12,692 nucleotides of DNA from Pseudomonadota bacterium. Lineage in GTDB: Bacteria > Pseudomonadota > Alphaproteobacteria > Rhizobiales > Beijerinckiaceae. The DNA is taken from contig JAGWRL010000121.1 in NCBI GenBank assembly GCA_028876585.1, positions 1 through 12,692 on the forward strand. The letters run 5' to 3'. The notes under the pieces are model-generated. The model had not been told where the DNA came from. It searched no databases and saw only the letters and a program-made list of their open reading frames with translations. The translations under genes were made by a program, and so were the position numbers. Each line of letters begins with the position of its first letter. The stretch's first letter is position 1. Positions 1 to 7,794 of this stretch are shown one piece after another.

Positions 1-189
1 ATCTCAGCTGAAGGCGGATAGCGGCGCTTTGCACGTATGCCGGCGTTCGCTGGAGCGTGGTTCGAGGCCGCTTCGCGGCGCCTCACCACGAGGGCGGCGC
101 TTGGCGGAATATCCGCCCCCGCCCCAAGCTGGCCAAGCCGCCGTTCCCGCTTTAGGAAGGCCCCCACGCCCCCTATTCCCGAGTCCCCC
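1..189. other. Left-edge intergenic stretch without a supported gene
   Basis: No convincing coding sequence is seen. An ATG at 37 opens in frame with the aminopeptidase P gene, but the added 51 residues are Ala/Pro/Arg-rich, overlap the REP-like hairpin and have no match to the family N-terminus. A second small hairpin, GGCGGA-ATA-TCCGCC, lies at 103-117. An AGGAAGG purine run at about 164-170 is too far from the chosen ATG at 190 to act as its ribosome binding site. No clear promoter hexamers were recognised. Confidence 0.6.
56..90. repeat. REP-like imperfect palindrome upstream of the aminopeptidase P gene
   Basis: The stretch folds as a nested hairpin. An outer CGTGGT (56-61) pairs with ACCACG (85-90). 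Inside it GAGG (64-67) pairs with CCTC (81-84), and CCGC (68-71) pairs with GCGG (75-78) around a TTC loop. Two-base bulges (TC on the left, CG on the right) separate the outer and inner stems. Intergenic hairpins of this general look are common in Rhizobiales genomes, from memory and unverified here. Only one copy is seen in this window, so calling it a dispersed repeat is inference. Its position also argues that translation of the downstream gene does not begin at the far-upstream ATG at 37. Confidence 0.5.
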
Positions 190-1989
190 ATGTCCGCAGC
201 CCGACACCAATCCTTCGCCGACCAGGGCGGCCCGGCTGGGGTCGCGGCGCGCGTCGCCGCGTTGCGGGCGGCGCTGAGCAAGCAAGGCGTCGCCGGCTTC
301 GTGATCCCGCGCGGCGATCGGCACCAGAACGAATATCTGCCGCCCGACCAGGAGCGGCTCTTATGGGCGACCGGCTTCTCCGGCTCGGCGGGGCTCGCCA
401 TCGTGTTGCGGGACAAGGCCGTGCTGTTCGTCGACGGGCGCTACACCGTGCAGGCGGGCGAGCAGACCGACGGCGCGATATTCGAGCGCCGCGCCGCCGG
501 CGAAAAGGCGGCGCAGGACTGGCTGTCGGAAAACCTGAAAGCCGGCGACGCGCTCGGCTTCGACCCGTGGAACCACACGTTCGATTTCGTCGAGGAGTTC
601 AGCAAGACCTGCGAGCGGCTCGGCGCGCGCCTCGTCGCGCTGGAAGAAAACCCGATCGACGCGTTGTGGGCCGATCGCCCCGCCGCGCCGTTGGGGCCGA
701 TTTCCTATCGCCCCCTGCGGCTCGCCGGCGAGAGCGCCGCCGACAAGCTGGCGCGGCTGAACTTCGACGCCGACGCGCTGCTGGTGTCCGATCCGCACAA
801 TCTCGCCTGGGCGTTCAACATTCGCGGCGCCGATGTCGCGCATACGCCGCTGCCGCTGGGCTTCGCGCTGATCCCCGCGCGAGGCCGGCCGAGCCTGTTC
901 CTCGACCCGCGCAAGCTCCCCGCGCCGACGCGCGAGCGCCTCGCCGCCGTCGCCGACCTGCGCCAGCCGGCCGAGCTGGAGGCGGCGCTGATCGCCGAGG
1001 CCAAGGCGGGGCGAAGCGTCGCCTTCGACAAGGCGACCGCGCCGTTCAAACTGATCGACGCTTTCCGCGCCGCCGGCGGCAAGCCCAAGCTCGCGCCCGA
1101 TCCGCTGACGCTGATGAAGGCGTGCAAGAACGCCGCCGAAATCGCCGGCGCGAAGGCGGCCCATCTCCGCGACGCCGTCGCGCTGGCGAAATTCCTGGCC
1201 TGGTTCGACGTTCACGGCGCAGCGACAACCGAGATCGGCGCCGCGATGGCGCTGGAAAACTGCCGCGCCGAGGACGAGACGTTTCGCGACGTGTCGTTCC
1301 CGACCATTTCCGCCGCCGGCCCGCACGCCGCTCTGCCGCATTACCGCGTCGGCGCCACCTCGGACATTCCCATCCGCCCCGGCCTGTTCCTGATCGACAG
1401 TGGCGGCCAATACGACGAGGGCACCACCGACATCACCCGCACCATCGCGGTCGGCGAGACGACGCCGGAAATGCGCGACCGCTACACCCGCGTGCTGAAG
1501 GGCCATATCGCCATCGCCACCCGCGTTTTCCCCAAGGGAACCACCGGCGCGCAGATCGACGCCTTCGCGAGGGCGGCGCTATGGGACGCCGGGCTCGATT
1601 TCGACCATGGCACCGGCCACGGCGTCGGCGTCTATCTCTCGGTGCACGAGGGGCCGCAACGCATCGCCAAGACCGGGACCGTCGCGTTGCAGCCGGGCAT
1701 GATCGTCTCCAACGAGCCGGGTTACTACGCGCCGGAGAAGTTCGGCGTCAGGATCGAGAACCTCGTGCTGGTGGCGCGCCGCGACATCGCCGGCGCCGAG
1801 CGGGAGATGTTCGGCTTCGAGACGATCTCGCTCGCCCCGATCGACACGCGGCCGCTGGCGCGCGAATTGCTGGCGGCGGCCGAGATCGACTGGCTCAATG
1901 GCTACCACGCGCGGGTGCGCGCGGAAGTCGGGCCGCGGCTTGAGGGGGCGGCGAGGGACTGGCTCGTGGCGGCGACGGCGGCGATTTAG
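190..1989 (+). CDS. Aminopeptidase P family protein (Xaa-Pro aminopeptidase, peptidase family M24B)
   Basis: Predicted 599-residue metallopeptidase that removes the N-terminal residue from peptides beginning Xaa-Pro; probably cytosolic, as no signal peptide is visible. Its length fits the three-domain XPNPEP1-like form rather than the shorter E. coli PepP (about 440 residues). The N-terminal creatinase-like domain carries [10 protein letters not shown] and TGFSGSAG. The C-terminal pita-bread domain has the five metal ligands of the family: D403 and D414 in [16 protein letters not shown]477 in HGTGHGVG, E509 in SNEPGYY and E523 in GVRIEN. The histidine in LPHYRV (about 385) matches the substrate-binding His. 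I chose ATG 190 because family homology begins there ([11 protein letters not shown]), although its ribosome binding site is weak. The gene converges on pgi, and the stop codons overlap by four bases. Confidence 0.93.
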   Translation: MSAARHQSFADQGGPAGVAARVAALRAALSKQGVAGFVIPRGDRHQNEYLPPDQERLLWATGFSGSAGLAIVLRDKAVLFVDGRYTVQAGEQTDGAIFERRAAGEKAAQDWLSENLKAGDALGFDPWNHTFDFVEEFSKTCERLGARLVALEENPIDALWADRPAAPLGPISYRPLRLAGESAADKLARLNFDADALLVSDPHNLAWAFNIRGADVAHTPLPLGFALIPARGRPSLFLDPRKLPAPTRERLAAVADLRQPAELEAALIAEAKAGRSVAFDKATAPFKLIDAFRAAGGKPKLAPDPLTLMKACKNAAEIAGAKAAHLRDAVALAKFLAWFDVHGAATTEIGAAMALENCRAEDETFRDVSFPTISAAGPHAALPHYRVGATSDIPIRPGLFLIDSGGQYDEGTTDITRTIAVGETTPEMRDRYTRVLKGHIAIATRVFPKGTTGAQIDAFARAALWDAGLDFDHGTGHGVGVYLSVHEGPQRIAKTGTVALQPGMIVSNEPGYYAPEKFGVRIENLVLVARRDIAGAEREMFGFETISLAPIDTRPLARELLAAAEIDWLNGYHARVRAEVGPRLEGAARDWLVAATAAI

Positions 1990-3626
1990 CCGGACAGCTT
2001 CCGATATTCCGCCACCAGCCCCGCCGTCGAGCTATCCAGCTTGTCGGTGCTGGCCGAGGGGTCGGCGACGACAGGCGCCAGCCTTGAGGCCAGTTCCTTG
2101 CCCAACTCGACGCCCCATTGGTCGAACGGGTTGATGTCCCAGATCGCGGCCTCCACGAACACCTTGTGCTCGTAGAGCGCGATCAGCCGGCCGAGCTGCC
2201 TCGGGTTCAATTCGCGATAGAGCAGCGTCGACGACGGCCGGCTGCCGGAAAAGCGCTTGTGCGGGCTGAGCCGCGCCGCCTCCGCTTCCGCCATCCCTTG
2301 CGCGATCAGCATCGCCTTCGCCTGTTCCGCGGTGCGGCCGCGCATCAGCGCTTCGCCCTGCGCCAGGCAATTGGCGACCAGCAATTCGTGATGCGCCTTG
2401 TCGGCGTTCGTCGGCCTGGCGGCGACGAGGAAATCGACGGGCACGATCTCCGTGCCCTGATGCAGCAACTGGAAGAAGGCGTGCTGGCCATTGGTGCCGG
2501 GCTCGCCCCACACCACCGGGCCGGACGCCTCGCTCACCGCCGCGCCGTCGATCTCGACGCCCTTGCCGTTGCTCTCCATCTGCAATTGCTGGAGATAGGC
2601 GGGAAAGCGCGCCAGCCGCTGATCGTAGGGGATGACCGCCTGCGTGGCGTAGCCCAGCACGTTGCGGTTCCACACCGACAACAGCCCCATCAGCAGCGGA
2701 ATATTCTCGCGCGCCGGCGTGGTGCGGAAATGCGCGTCGACGTCATGGCCGCCGCGCAGGAAGTCGCGGAAATTCTGCGGCCCGATGGCGATGGCGAGCG
2801 GCAGGCCGATGCTCGACCACACCGAATAGCGCCCGCCCACCCAATCCCAGAAGCCGAACACCCGATCGCCGTCGATGCCGAATTCGCGCACTTTTTCGAG
2901 ATTGGTCGAGACCGCCGCGAAATGATCGCCGACCGCCGCCTCGCCGACCGCAGCCGCGACCCAGGCGCGGGCGGAGCGCGCGTTGGTCATCGTCTCCTGC
3001 GTGGTGAAGGTTTTTGAGGAGACGATGAACAGAGTGCGCGCGGCGTCGAGCCCGCGCAACGCATCGCCGAGATCGGCGCCGTCGACGTTGGAGACGAAAT
3101 GGCTGCGCAATTGCGGCTGGCCAAAGGGGCTCAGCGCCCGCGTCGCCATCGCCGGGCCGAGGTCGGAGCCGCCGATGCCGATATTGACGACGTCAGTGAA
3201 CGGCTGGCCAAGCGCGCCGCGCAGCCGCCCCTCGCGCACGTCGCCGGCGAATTCGAGCATCCGCGCCCGCTCCGTGGCGATCTCGGGCGCGACATTCTCG
3301 CCCGCGACCAGAACCGGCGCGCCGTCGAGATCGCGCAAAGCCGTATGCAGCGCCGCGCGCCGCTCGGTCGGATTGACGATCGCGCCGGCGAACATTGCGT
3401 CGCGCCTGGCCTCGACGCCAGCGGCGGACGCCAGCGCCAGAAGCTGCGTCAGCGTGTCGGCGAACACGCGCTGCTTGGAATAGTCGAAGGTGAGATCGTC
3501 GAGCGTGGCGTGAAAGTTGGCGAACCGCTGCGGGTCGGCGTCGAACGCGGCGCCGAGCGGCAACGACAGCGCGGCCTCGCGCCCGGCGCGCAGCGCGGCG
3601 AAGGCTTCCGACACGGACGGTTTCAT
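1986..3626 (-). CDS. pgi: Glucose-6-phosphate isomerase
   Basis: Cytosolic enzyme of 546 residues that interconverts glucose 6-phosphate and fructose 6-phosphate in glycolysis and gluconeogenesis. The phosphate-binding region [12 protein letters not shown] is near residue 147. PROSITE-like signature 1 ([14 protein letters not shown], about 261-274) and signature 2 ([16 protein letters not shown], about 495-510) are both intact. Catalytic residues by family comparison are E351 in QMESNGKG, H382 in NGQHAFFQ and K510 at the end of signature 2. The ATG at 3626 has AAGGGAG eight bases upstream; an in-frame TTG at 3683 would add 19 unconserved residues running through an inverted repeat. It lies 60 bp downstream of ribF on the same strand and may be co-transcribed with it. 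Its stop overlaps that of the convergent aminopeptidase P gene. Confidence 0.97.
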   Translation of the reverse strand: MKPSVSEAFAALRAGREAALSLPLGAAFDADPQRFANFHATLDDLTFDYSKQRVFADTLTQLLALASAAGVEARRDAMFAGAIVNPTERRAALHTALRDLDGAPVLVAGENVAPEIATERARMLEFAGDVREGRLRGALGQPFTDVVNIGIGGSDLGPAMATRALSPFGQPQLRSHFVSNVDGADLGDALRGLDAARTLFIVSSKTFTTQETMTNARSARAWVAAAVGEAAVGDHFAAVSTNLEKVREFGIDGDRVFGFWDWVGGRYSVWSSIGLPLAIAIGPQNFRDFLRGGHDVDAHFRTTPARENIPLLMGLLSVWNRNVLGYATQAVIPYDQRLARFPAYLQQLQMESNGKGVEIDGAAVSEASGPVVWGEPGTNGQHAFFQLLHQGTEIVPVDFLVAARPTNADKAHHELLVANCLAQGEALMRGRTAEQAKAMLIAQGMAEAEAARLSPHKRFSGSRPSSTLLYRELNPRQLGRLIALYEHKVFVEAAIWDINPFDQWGVELGKELASRLAPVVADPSASTDKLDSSTAGLVAEYRKLSG

Positions 3627-3634
3627 AGGCCTCG

Positions 3635-3641
3635 CTCCCTT
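3635..3641 (-). promoter_or_regulatory. Ribosome binding site of pgi
   Basis: On the minus strand AAGGGAG lies eight bases before the ATG at 3626. It decides for that start over the in-frame TTG at 3683. The site is directly flanked upstream by the right arm of the 12-bp inverted repeat, with one base between them. Confidence 0.75.
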
Positions 3642-3642
3642 G

Positions 3643-3681
3643 GCAATCGGCGCGAATGTGACCACACGCCGCGCCGATTGC
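3643..3681 (-). repeat. Perfect 12-bp inverted repeat in the ribF-pgi gap
   Basis: GCAATCGGCGCG at 3643-3654 is matched exactly by its reverse complement CGCGCCGATTGC at 3670-3681, with a 15-base spacer. The spacer can itself pair weakly (TGTG with CACA). In the minus-strand transcript the hairpin begins five bases after the ribF stop codon and ends one base before the pgi ribosome binding site. There is no T-run after either arm, so a classical intrinsic terminator is not supported. It could be a protein-binding dyad (arm centres 27 bp apart) or an mRNA stem that insulates or tunes pgi translation. Confidence 0.8.
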
Positions 3682-3686
3682 AATAC

Positions 3687-4637
3687 TCACGGCGTCGCGC
3701 GCAGCGCCTCCCGCGCGGCGGCGATGTCGTCGGCCATCGCCCGCTTGAGCGGCTCCAGCCCGTCGAATTTCAATTCCGGACGGATATAAGCGACGAAGTC
3801 GACTTCGAGCGTGCGCCCGTAAATCTCCTCGTCGAAATCGAACAGGAACGTCTCCAGCAGCGGCGCGCCGTCGTCCACCGTCGGGCGCACGCCAAAACTG
3901 GCGACGCCGCCGAGCCGCCGCTCGCCCAGCCGCGCTTGAACGGCGTAGACGCCGAAGGCGAGCCGGTTGGTCGGCTCCAGCGCGACATTGGCGGTCGGCA
4001 CGCCGAGCGTGCGGCCGAGCTTCTGGCCGCCGATCACCGGCCCGCCGACGCGGTAGCGCCGGCCCAGCATATGCGCCGCCAGTTGCACGTCGCCGCGCTC
4101 CAGCGCGCGGCGAATCGCGGTCGAGGAGATCGCCTCGGCGCCCTCCTCCACCTTGTCGGCGAATGCGACGTCGAAACCGAATCGCTCGCCGGCGCGGCGG
4201 AGAAACTCGGGCGAGCCCGAACGCCCCTTGCCGAAGTGGAAATCCGCCCCGACCACGACGGCGGAGAGATCGAGCTGGCGCACCAGCACATCCTCGACGA
4301 ACGCCTCGGCGCTGAGCGAGGCGAGCGCGCCGTCAAAACTCAGCGAGACGACGCCGCCCGCGCCGCATTGCGCGATCGCCGCCGCCTTCTGCGCGAACGG
4401 CGTCAGCCGGAACACCACCGGCCGGCCGGCGAAGAAATCGGCCGGATGCGGCTCGAACGTCAGCGCCGCGCTGGCGACGCCGGCCTTGGCCGCGAGCGCG
4501 CCGGCCAGGCCGAGCACGGCCTGATGGCCGCGATGCACGCCGTCGAAATTGCCGATCGCATAGACCGCGCGCCGCAACGCGGGCGGCGGCTCGACCGGAT
4601 CGACGGCGACGACGAAGTTTGGCGCGGTGGCGTTCAA
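3687..4637 (-). CDS. ribF: Bifunctional riboflavin kinase / FAD synthetase
   Basis: Cytosolic enzyme of 316 residues, the normal RibF length, that phosphorylates riboflavin to FMN and adenylylates FMN to FAD. The N-terminal adenylyltransferase domain shows IGNFDGVHRGHQ (about 28-39), FEPHP (61-65), GADFHFGKG (about 130-138) and ISSTAIR (170-176). The C-terminal flavokinase domain shows GQKLGRTLGVPTAN (about 204-217) and the catalytic Glu region LLETFLFDFDEEIYG (about 260-274). No ATG or GTG lies close upstream of the conserved region. TTG at 4637 gives the expected N-terminus, with GGGG seven bases before it, so I chose it. The frame stays open far upstream across the antisense strand of xylA, but that extension is a shadow. 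Sits 60 bp upstream of pgi and diverges from xylA. Confidence 0.93.
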   Translation of the reverse strand: MNATAPNFVVAVDPVEPPPALRRAVYAIGNFDGVHRGHQAVLGLAGALAAKAGVASAALTFEPHPADFFAGRPVVFRLTPFAQKAAAIAQCGAGGVVSLSFDGALASLSAEAFVEDVLVRQLDLSAVVVGADFHFGKGRSGSPEFLRRAGERFGFDVAFADKVEEGAEAISSTAIRRALERGDVQLAAHMLGRRYRVGGPVIGGQKLGRTLGVPTANVALEPTNRLAFGVYAVQARLGERRLGGVASFGVRPTVDDGAPLLETFLFDFDEEIYGRTLEVDFVAYIRPELKFDGLEPLKRAMADDIAAAREALRATP

Positions 4638-4757
4638 GCGGCGACCCCGGTTGGCGCGCGTGACTTGCCCTGAGCCGGGGCGGCCGGTCAAGGCGGCGCG
4701 AGGCTCGCCCGCCCGGCCCGACGATGCTATGGAGCGGGGATGCGAGGAGACAACCCC
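4638..4757. promoter_or_regulatory. Divergent ribF / xylA intergenic region
   Basis: These 120 bp separate the start codons of ribF (minus) and xylA (plus), so promoters for both genes are expected here or inside the flanking ends. I see no convincing -35/-10 pair. CTATGG near 4727-4732 is a poor -10 candidate for xylA without a matching -35. CCCCGG (4645-4650) and CCGGGG (4675-4680) form a six-base inverted repeat with a 24-base spacer, which could arise by chance at this GC content. No recognisable XylR operator is apparent. Confidence 0.4.
4744..4750 (+). promoter_or_regulatory. Ribosome binding site of xylA
   Basis: GAGGAGA ends seven bases before the ATG at 4758. It decides against the in-frame ATG at 4740, which lies upstream of this purine run and would add six unconserved residues. 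Confidence 0.85.
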
Positions 4758-6068
4758 ATGGCCACCGGATTTTTCGGCGACATTGCGCCGATCGTTTACG
4801 AAGGCGCGACCAGCGAGAACCCGCTCGCCTACCGCCATTACGACGCCACCCGCGTGGTGCTGGGCAAGACCATCGCCGAGCATCTGCGGCCCGCCGTCTG
4901 CTACTGGCACAATTTCGCCTGGGCCGGCTCCGACATGTTCGGCGTCCCGACCTTCGATCGGCCGTGGTTCGCCGAGACGATGGCCGCCGCGCGAATCAAG
5001 GCCGACGTCGCTTTCGAGATGTTCACGCTGCTCGGCGTCCCCTTCTTCACCTTCCACGACCGCGACGTGGTCCCCGAGGGCGCTGGTCTGGCCGATTTCA
5101 GCCGCAATCTGTCGGAGATCACCGAATATTTTCAGGAAAAGATGAAGCTGACCGGCGTCAAGCTGCTGTGGGGCACCGCCAACCTGTTCAGCCATCCCCG
5201 CTATATGGCCGGAGCGGCGACCAATCCGGACCCTGATGTGTTCGCCTACGCCGCCGCGCAGGTGAAGAACGCGCTCGACGCCACCCACAGGCTCGGCGGC
5301 GACAATTACGTGCTGTGGGGCGGGCGCGAAGGCTACGAGACGCTGCTCAACACCGACATGAAGCGCGAGATCAACCAGCTCGGCCGCTTCCTGTCGATGG
5401 TGGTGGAGTACAAGCACCGCTCCGGCTTCAAGGGGACTTTGCTGATCGAGCCGAAGCCGCAGGAGCCGACCAAACATCAATACGATTACGACGTCGCCAC
5501 CGTCTACGGCTTTCTCCAGAGGTTCGGGCTGGAGAAGGAGGTGAAGGTCAATATCGAGGTCGGCCACGCCTATCTCGCCAAACATTCGTTCGAGCACGAG
5601 ATCGCCACCGCCGCCTCGCTGGGGATTTTGGGCTCGGTTGACGCCAACCGCAACGACCTCCAGTCGGGCTGGGACACCGACCAGTTTCCGCACAACGCCG
5701 CCGAACTGCTGCCGGCGATGTATTGCATCCTGCGCTCGGGCGGACTCGGCAATGGCGGCTTCAATTTCGACGCCAAAGTGCGCCGCCAATCGACCGACCC
5801 GGTCGATCTGCTCTACGGCCACATCGGCGGCCTCGACGTCTGCGCGCAGGCGCTGCTGGCGGCGGCGCGGCTGATCGAGGACGGCAAGTTCGACGCCTTC
5901 CTCAGCGAGCGCTACGCCGGCTGGAGCGACCCCAAGGCGCAAGCCATGCTCGGCCCCGACGCCACCCTCGACGGCGTCGCCGCGCGGGTCGCGGCCGAAG
6001 GGCTGGACCCGAAACCGCGCTCGGGGCGGCAGGAATGGGTGGAGAATTTGCTCAACCGGTATGTGTGA
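4758..6068 (+). CDS. xylA: Xylose isomerase (class II)
   Basis: Cytosolic 436-residue TIM-barrel metalloenzyme that converts D-xylose to D-xylulose; family members also isomerise glucose to fructose. The N-terminus [12 protein letters not shown] matches class II enzymes. All catalytic and metal residues are present with a constant offset of one from E. coli XylA: H100 and D103 in FHDRD, E231 in [12 protein letters not shown]267 and H270 in NIEVGH, D295 in VDAN, D306 and D308 in WDTDQF, and D338 in FNFDAK. The usual LAGH after the ligand histidine reads LAKH here (K275), a small departure from the family as I recall it. No xylB, xylR or pentose transporter is adjacent, so xylose catabolism must be completed elsewhere, or the enzyme serves another sugar. 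It converges on the TPR/ATP-grasp gene with 35 bp between stops. Confidence 0.97.
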   Translation: MATGFFGDIAPIVYEGATSENPLAYRHYDATRVVLGKTIAEHLRPAVCYWHNFAWAGSDMFGVPTFDRPWFAETMAAARIKADVAFEMFTLLGVPFFTFHDRDVVPEGAGLADFSRNLSEITEYFQEKMKLTGVKLLWGTANLFSHPRYMAGAATNPDPDVFAYAAAQVKNALDATHRLGGDNYVLWGGREGYETLLNTDMKREINQLGRFLSMVVEYKHRSGFKGTLLIEPKPQEPTKHQYDYDVATVYGFLQRFGLEKEVKVNIEVGHAYLAKHSFEHEIATAASLGILGSVDANRNDLQSGWDTDQFPHNAAELLPAMYCILRSGGLGNGGFNFDAKVRRQSTDPVDLLYGHIGGLDVCAQALLAAARLIEDGKFDAFLSERYAGWSDPKAQAMLGPDATLDGVAARVAAEGLDPKPRSGRQEWVENLLNRYV

Positions 6069-6103
6069 GCGGGCGCTCCAACCAAAATCGCTCCAAGCCG
6101 GAC

Positions 6104-7702
6104 TCACGCGGCTTCGAGCCGCGCCCAGAACGCCTCCAATATCCGGCTGACGAACGGGTTCTTATGCGCCAGCGGCCCGTCGCTGGCTTCGGGATGCACC
6201 AGCATCGTCGCATTGGCCTCGAACAGCAACGCCCGTCCGTCCGGCAGCACGGCGAAATCGACGCCGGCGAAATCGAGGTCCATCCGCCGGCCGATCGCAC
6301 AGATTGCGCCATAGGCGCGCGCGCCGATCGCCGCCGCCGGATTTTCGAGGAAGCGCCGCTCTTCGGCGATCAGCGCGGCGTCCGAGGCCGTGCGCGACGT
6401 CTGATAATGCACCAACCAATCGTCGTGAATGGCCAGATGATAAGGAAAGGGCGCGCGGTCGACGAAGAACATGCGATACTTGCGATAGAGGCCGTCGCCG
6501 GAGCGGAACTCGTGAAACGCCGTCGCGTAATGCGCGGAGCCGTCGAGCCGCGCGGCGATGTCGCCGCGCGCCAGCCGCTGCAATCTTTCGCCGCCATGCG
6601 AGCCGAGCGGACGCAGCAACCAAAGTTGCTCTGGCTCGGCGTCGTCGATCTGCGCGCCTTGTGTGATGCGGCGCGTTGGCGGCGCGACCAGATCGTTGAT
6701 CCCTTCAAACAACCGCGCGGCGTTGTCGCGCGCCGTCGCGGCGATGCGCTCCGGCCGGTTCAGCACCGGCCGCCGGCAGCGCGCGACGAATTCCGCCAAC
6801 CTCTCGGCGAGCGCGGCGGCGGCGTCGGGATCGCCGACCGCGTTGAACACGACGTCATAATCGTGCTGCGGCGACAAGGCTTCGTCGGCATAGGCGATGA
6901 ACCAGATCAGGCGGTCGTAACGCGTCGGCGGGATCAGATAAGCGTCGGGCGAATTGGCGCGCGCGGCGCTGGCGAGCGTCAGCACGCGGCGGCGCGGATG
7001 CGGCGCGCGCGCGACGATCAGCGGCGAACGGCGATAGGCGCGTTCGCGATGCGCCTCGGCCTCGTCGTCGCGGCCCTCGTGGTCGCAGACGGCGGCGAGA
7101 TTCTGATGCGCGCCCTGATGCTCCGGCGCGAGGAGCAACGCCGCTTCGGCGTGCGCGCGCGCCGGCCCGAATTGCAGCGCCCGGCCATGCAGCGCGCTCA
7201 GCGCCACATGCGCCTCGATCCGCGTCGCGGCCGCAGGCGCCAGCGTCAGCGCGCGCTGATAGCGCGCCGCCGCCTCGAACGGCCGATCGAGCTTGAGATA
7301 ATGCGCGCCGAGCCGGGCGAGCGGCTCCGCCGCCTCGGGGTCGAGCGCCTGCGCGCGCTCGAACGCGCTGGTTGACAGAATCGTCTCGCCGAGCGCGTCG
7401 AGCGCCTCGCCGATCAGCGTCCAGGCTTGCGAATTGTCCATGTCGAGCGCCAGCGCCTCGTCGGCGCGGCGGAACGCCTCGGCGGCGCGGCCCGCGCTCA
7501 ACAAGGCGCGCGCCAGGCCGAAATAGGCGTCGAGCGCGGCGGGATCGCTGTGGATCGCGGCTTCATAGGCCGCGATCGCCTCGTCGCGCCGCCCGACCGC
7601 CGCCAGCGTCTGCGCCAGGCTGAGATGCGCCGGCGCGCCAGCCTGCGGCGGCGCGGGCGCCCGCCCGCTAGCCAGTTGCGTCTTGGGGGATGTCTTCGCC
7701 AT
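6104..7702 (-). CDS. TPR protein with C-terminal ATP-grasp-like domain
   Basis: Soluble 532-residue protein with no signal peptide or membrane segment. Residues about 25-229 form roughly six tetratricopeptide repeats (for example AIAAYEAAIHSDPAALDAYF and AARYQRALTLAP), a protein-interaction scaffold. After a mixed linker domain (about 236-330) the C-terminal 200 residues look like an ATP-grasp ligase fold: INDLVAPPT (about 335-343), a glycine-rich LLRPLGSHGG loop (362-371), GLYRKYRMFFVD (about 404-415), and the Mg-binding end DFAGVDFAV ... LLFEANATM with D482, E495 and N497. ATP-grasp enzymes join a carboxylate to an amine or thiol using ATP; the substrate here is unknown. The ATG at 7702 has GAGGA five bases upstream. 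The gene stands alone, between convergent xylA and the end of the cytochrome pair. The fold call is motif-based; a non-catalytic role is possible. Confidence 0.8.
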   Translation of the reverse strand: MAKTSPKTQLASGRAPAPPQAGAPAHLSLAQTLAAVGRRDEAIAAYEAAIHSDPAALDAYFGLARALLSAGRAAEAFRRADEALALDMDNSQAWTLIGEALDALGETILSTSAFERAQALDPEAAEPLARLGAHYLKLDRPFEAAARYQRALTLAPAAATRIEAHVALSALHGRALQFGPARAHAEAALLLAPEHQGAHQNLAAVCDHEGRDDEAEAHRERAYRRSPLIVARAPHPRRRVLTLASAARANSPDAYLIPPTRYDRLIWFIAYADEALSPQHDYDVVFNAVGDPDAAAALAERLAEFVARCRRPVLNRPERIAATARDNAARLFEGINDLVAPPTRRITQGAQIDDAEPEQLWLLRPLGSHGGERLQRLARGDIAARLDGSAHYATAFHEFRSGDGLYRKYRMFFVDRAPFPYHLAIHDDWLVHYQTSRTASDAALIAEERRFLENPAAAIGARAYGAICAIGRRMDLDFAGVDFAVLPDGRALLFEANATMLVHPEASDGPLAHKNPFVSRILEAFWARLEAA

Positions 7703-7713
7703 GCCAGTCCTCG

Positions 7714-7730
7714 CGCCGCGAATCGCGGCG
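7714..7730 (-). repeat. Perfect palindrome abutting the ribosome binding site of the TPR/ATP-grasp gene
   Basis: CGCCGCGA (7714-7721) and TCGCGGCG (7723-7730) are exact reverse complements around one base. As RNA this gives a seven-pair GC stem with a three-base loop. In the minus-strand transcript it ends one base before GAGGA (7708-7712), the ribosome binding site. It may be an operator or a leader hairpin that tunes translation; no T-run follows it. Confidence 0.65.
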
Positions 7731-7776
7731 TGACTTTGCGCACGGCGCCTTATCCCGGACTTGCCGGCGCCCCCGC

Positions 7777-7794
7777 CCGGCCGTTAGCGGCCGG
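7777..7794 (-). terminator. GC hairpin spanning the diheme cytochrome stop codon; possible transcription end
   Basis: CCGGCCG (7777-7783) and CGGCCGG (7788-7794) form a seven-pair GC stem around a four-base loop. The TAA stop codon of the diheme cytochrome gene (7784-7786) lies in the loop. No T-run follows on the minus strand, so this is not a textbook intrinsic terminator. It sits where the cytochrome transcript should end and may stabilise its 3' end or assist termination. Confidence 0.4.

Noticed and set aside
37..189. N-terminal extension of aminopeptidase P from the ATG at 37
   Set aside because: The extra 51 residues are compositionally biased and run through a REP-like hairpin. Family similarity begins at the ATG at 190.
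361..1506. Minus-strand open frame inside aminopeptidase P
   Set aside because: Antisense shadow of a gene whose metal ligands are all intact.
3099..4673. Long plus-strand open frame opposite pgi and ribF
   Set aside because: Arg/Ala/Glu-rich shadow without recognisable motifs, antisense to two certain genes.
4645..4680. CCCCGG...CCGGGG inverted repeat as an operator
   Set aside because: Six-base GC arms with a 24-base spacer are expected by chance in sequence this GC-rich.
4664..4733. Possible sigma-70 promoter for xylA (TTGCCC and CTATGG)
   Set aside because: The two elements are much too far apart, and neither has a partner at 16-18 bp.
4638..6107. 490-residue N-terminal extension of RibF on the minus strand, giving one 806-residue frame
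   Set aside because: It is wholly antisense to xylA, which has every catalytic residue, and RibF has its normal length from TTG 4637. It is a high-GC shadow frame.
6095..6114. AAGCCG...CGGCTT inverted repeat as a bidirectional terminator between xylA and the TPR gene
   Set aside because: Only six pairs with an eight-base loop, no T-run on either side, and it overlaps the end of the TPR coding sequence. Too weak to call.
5723..7375. Long plus-strand open frame across the xylA 3' end and the TPR gene
   Set aside because: Arg-rich composition and no domain pattern. It overlaps xylA in another frame and runs antisense to the TPR/ATP-grasp gene.
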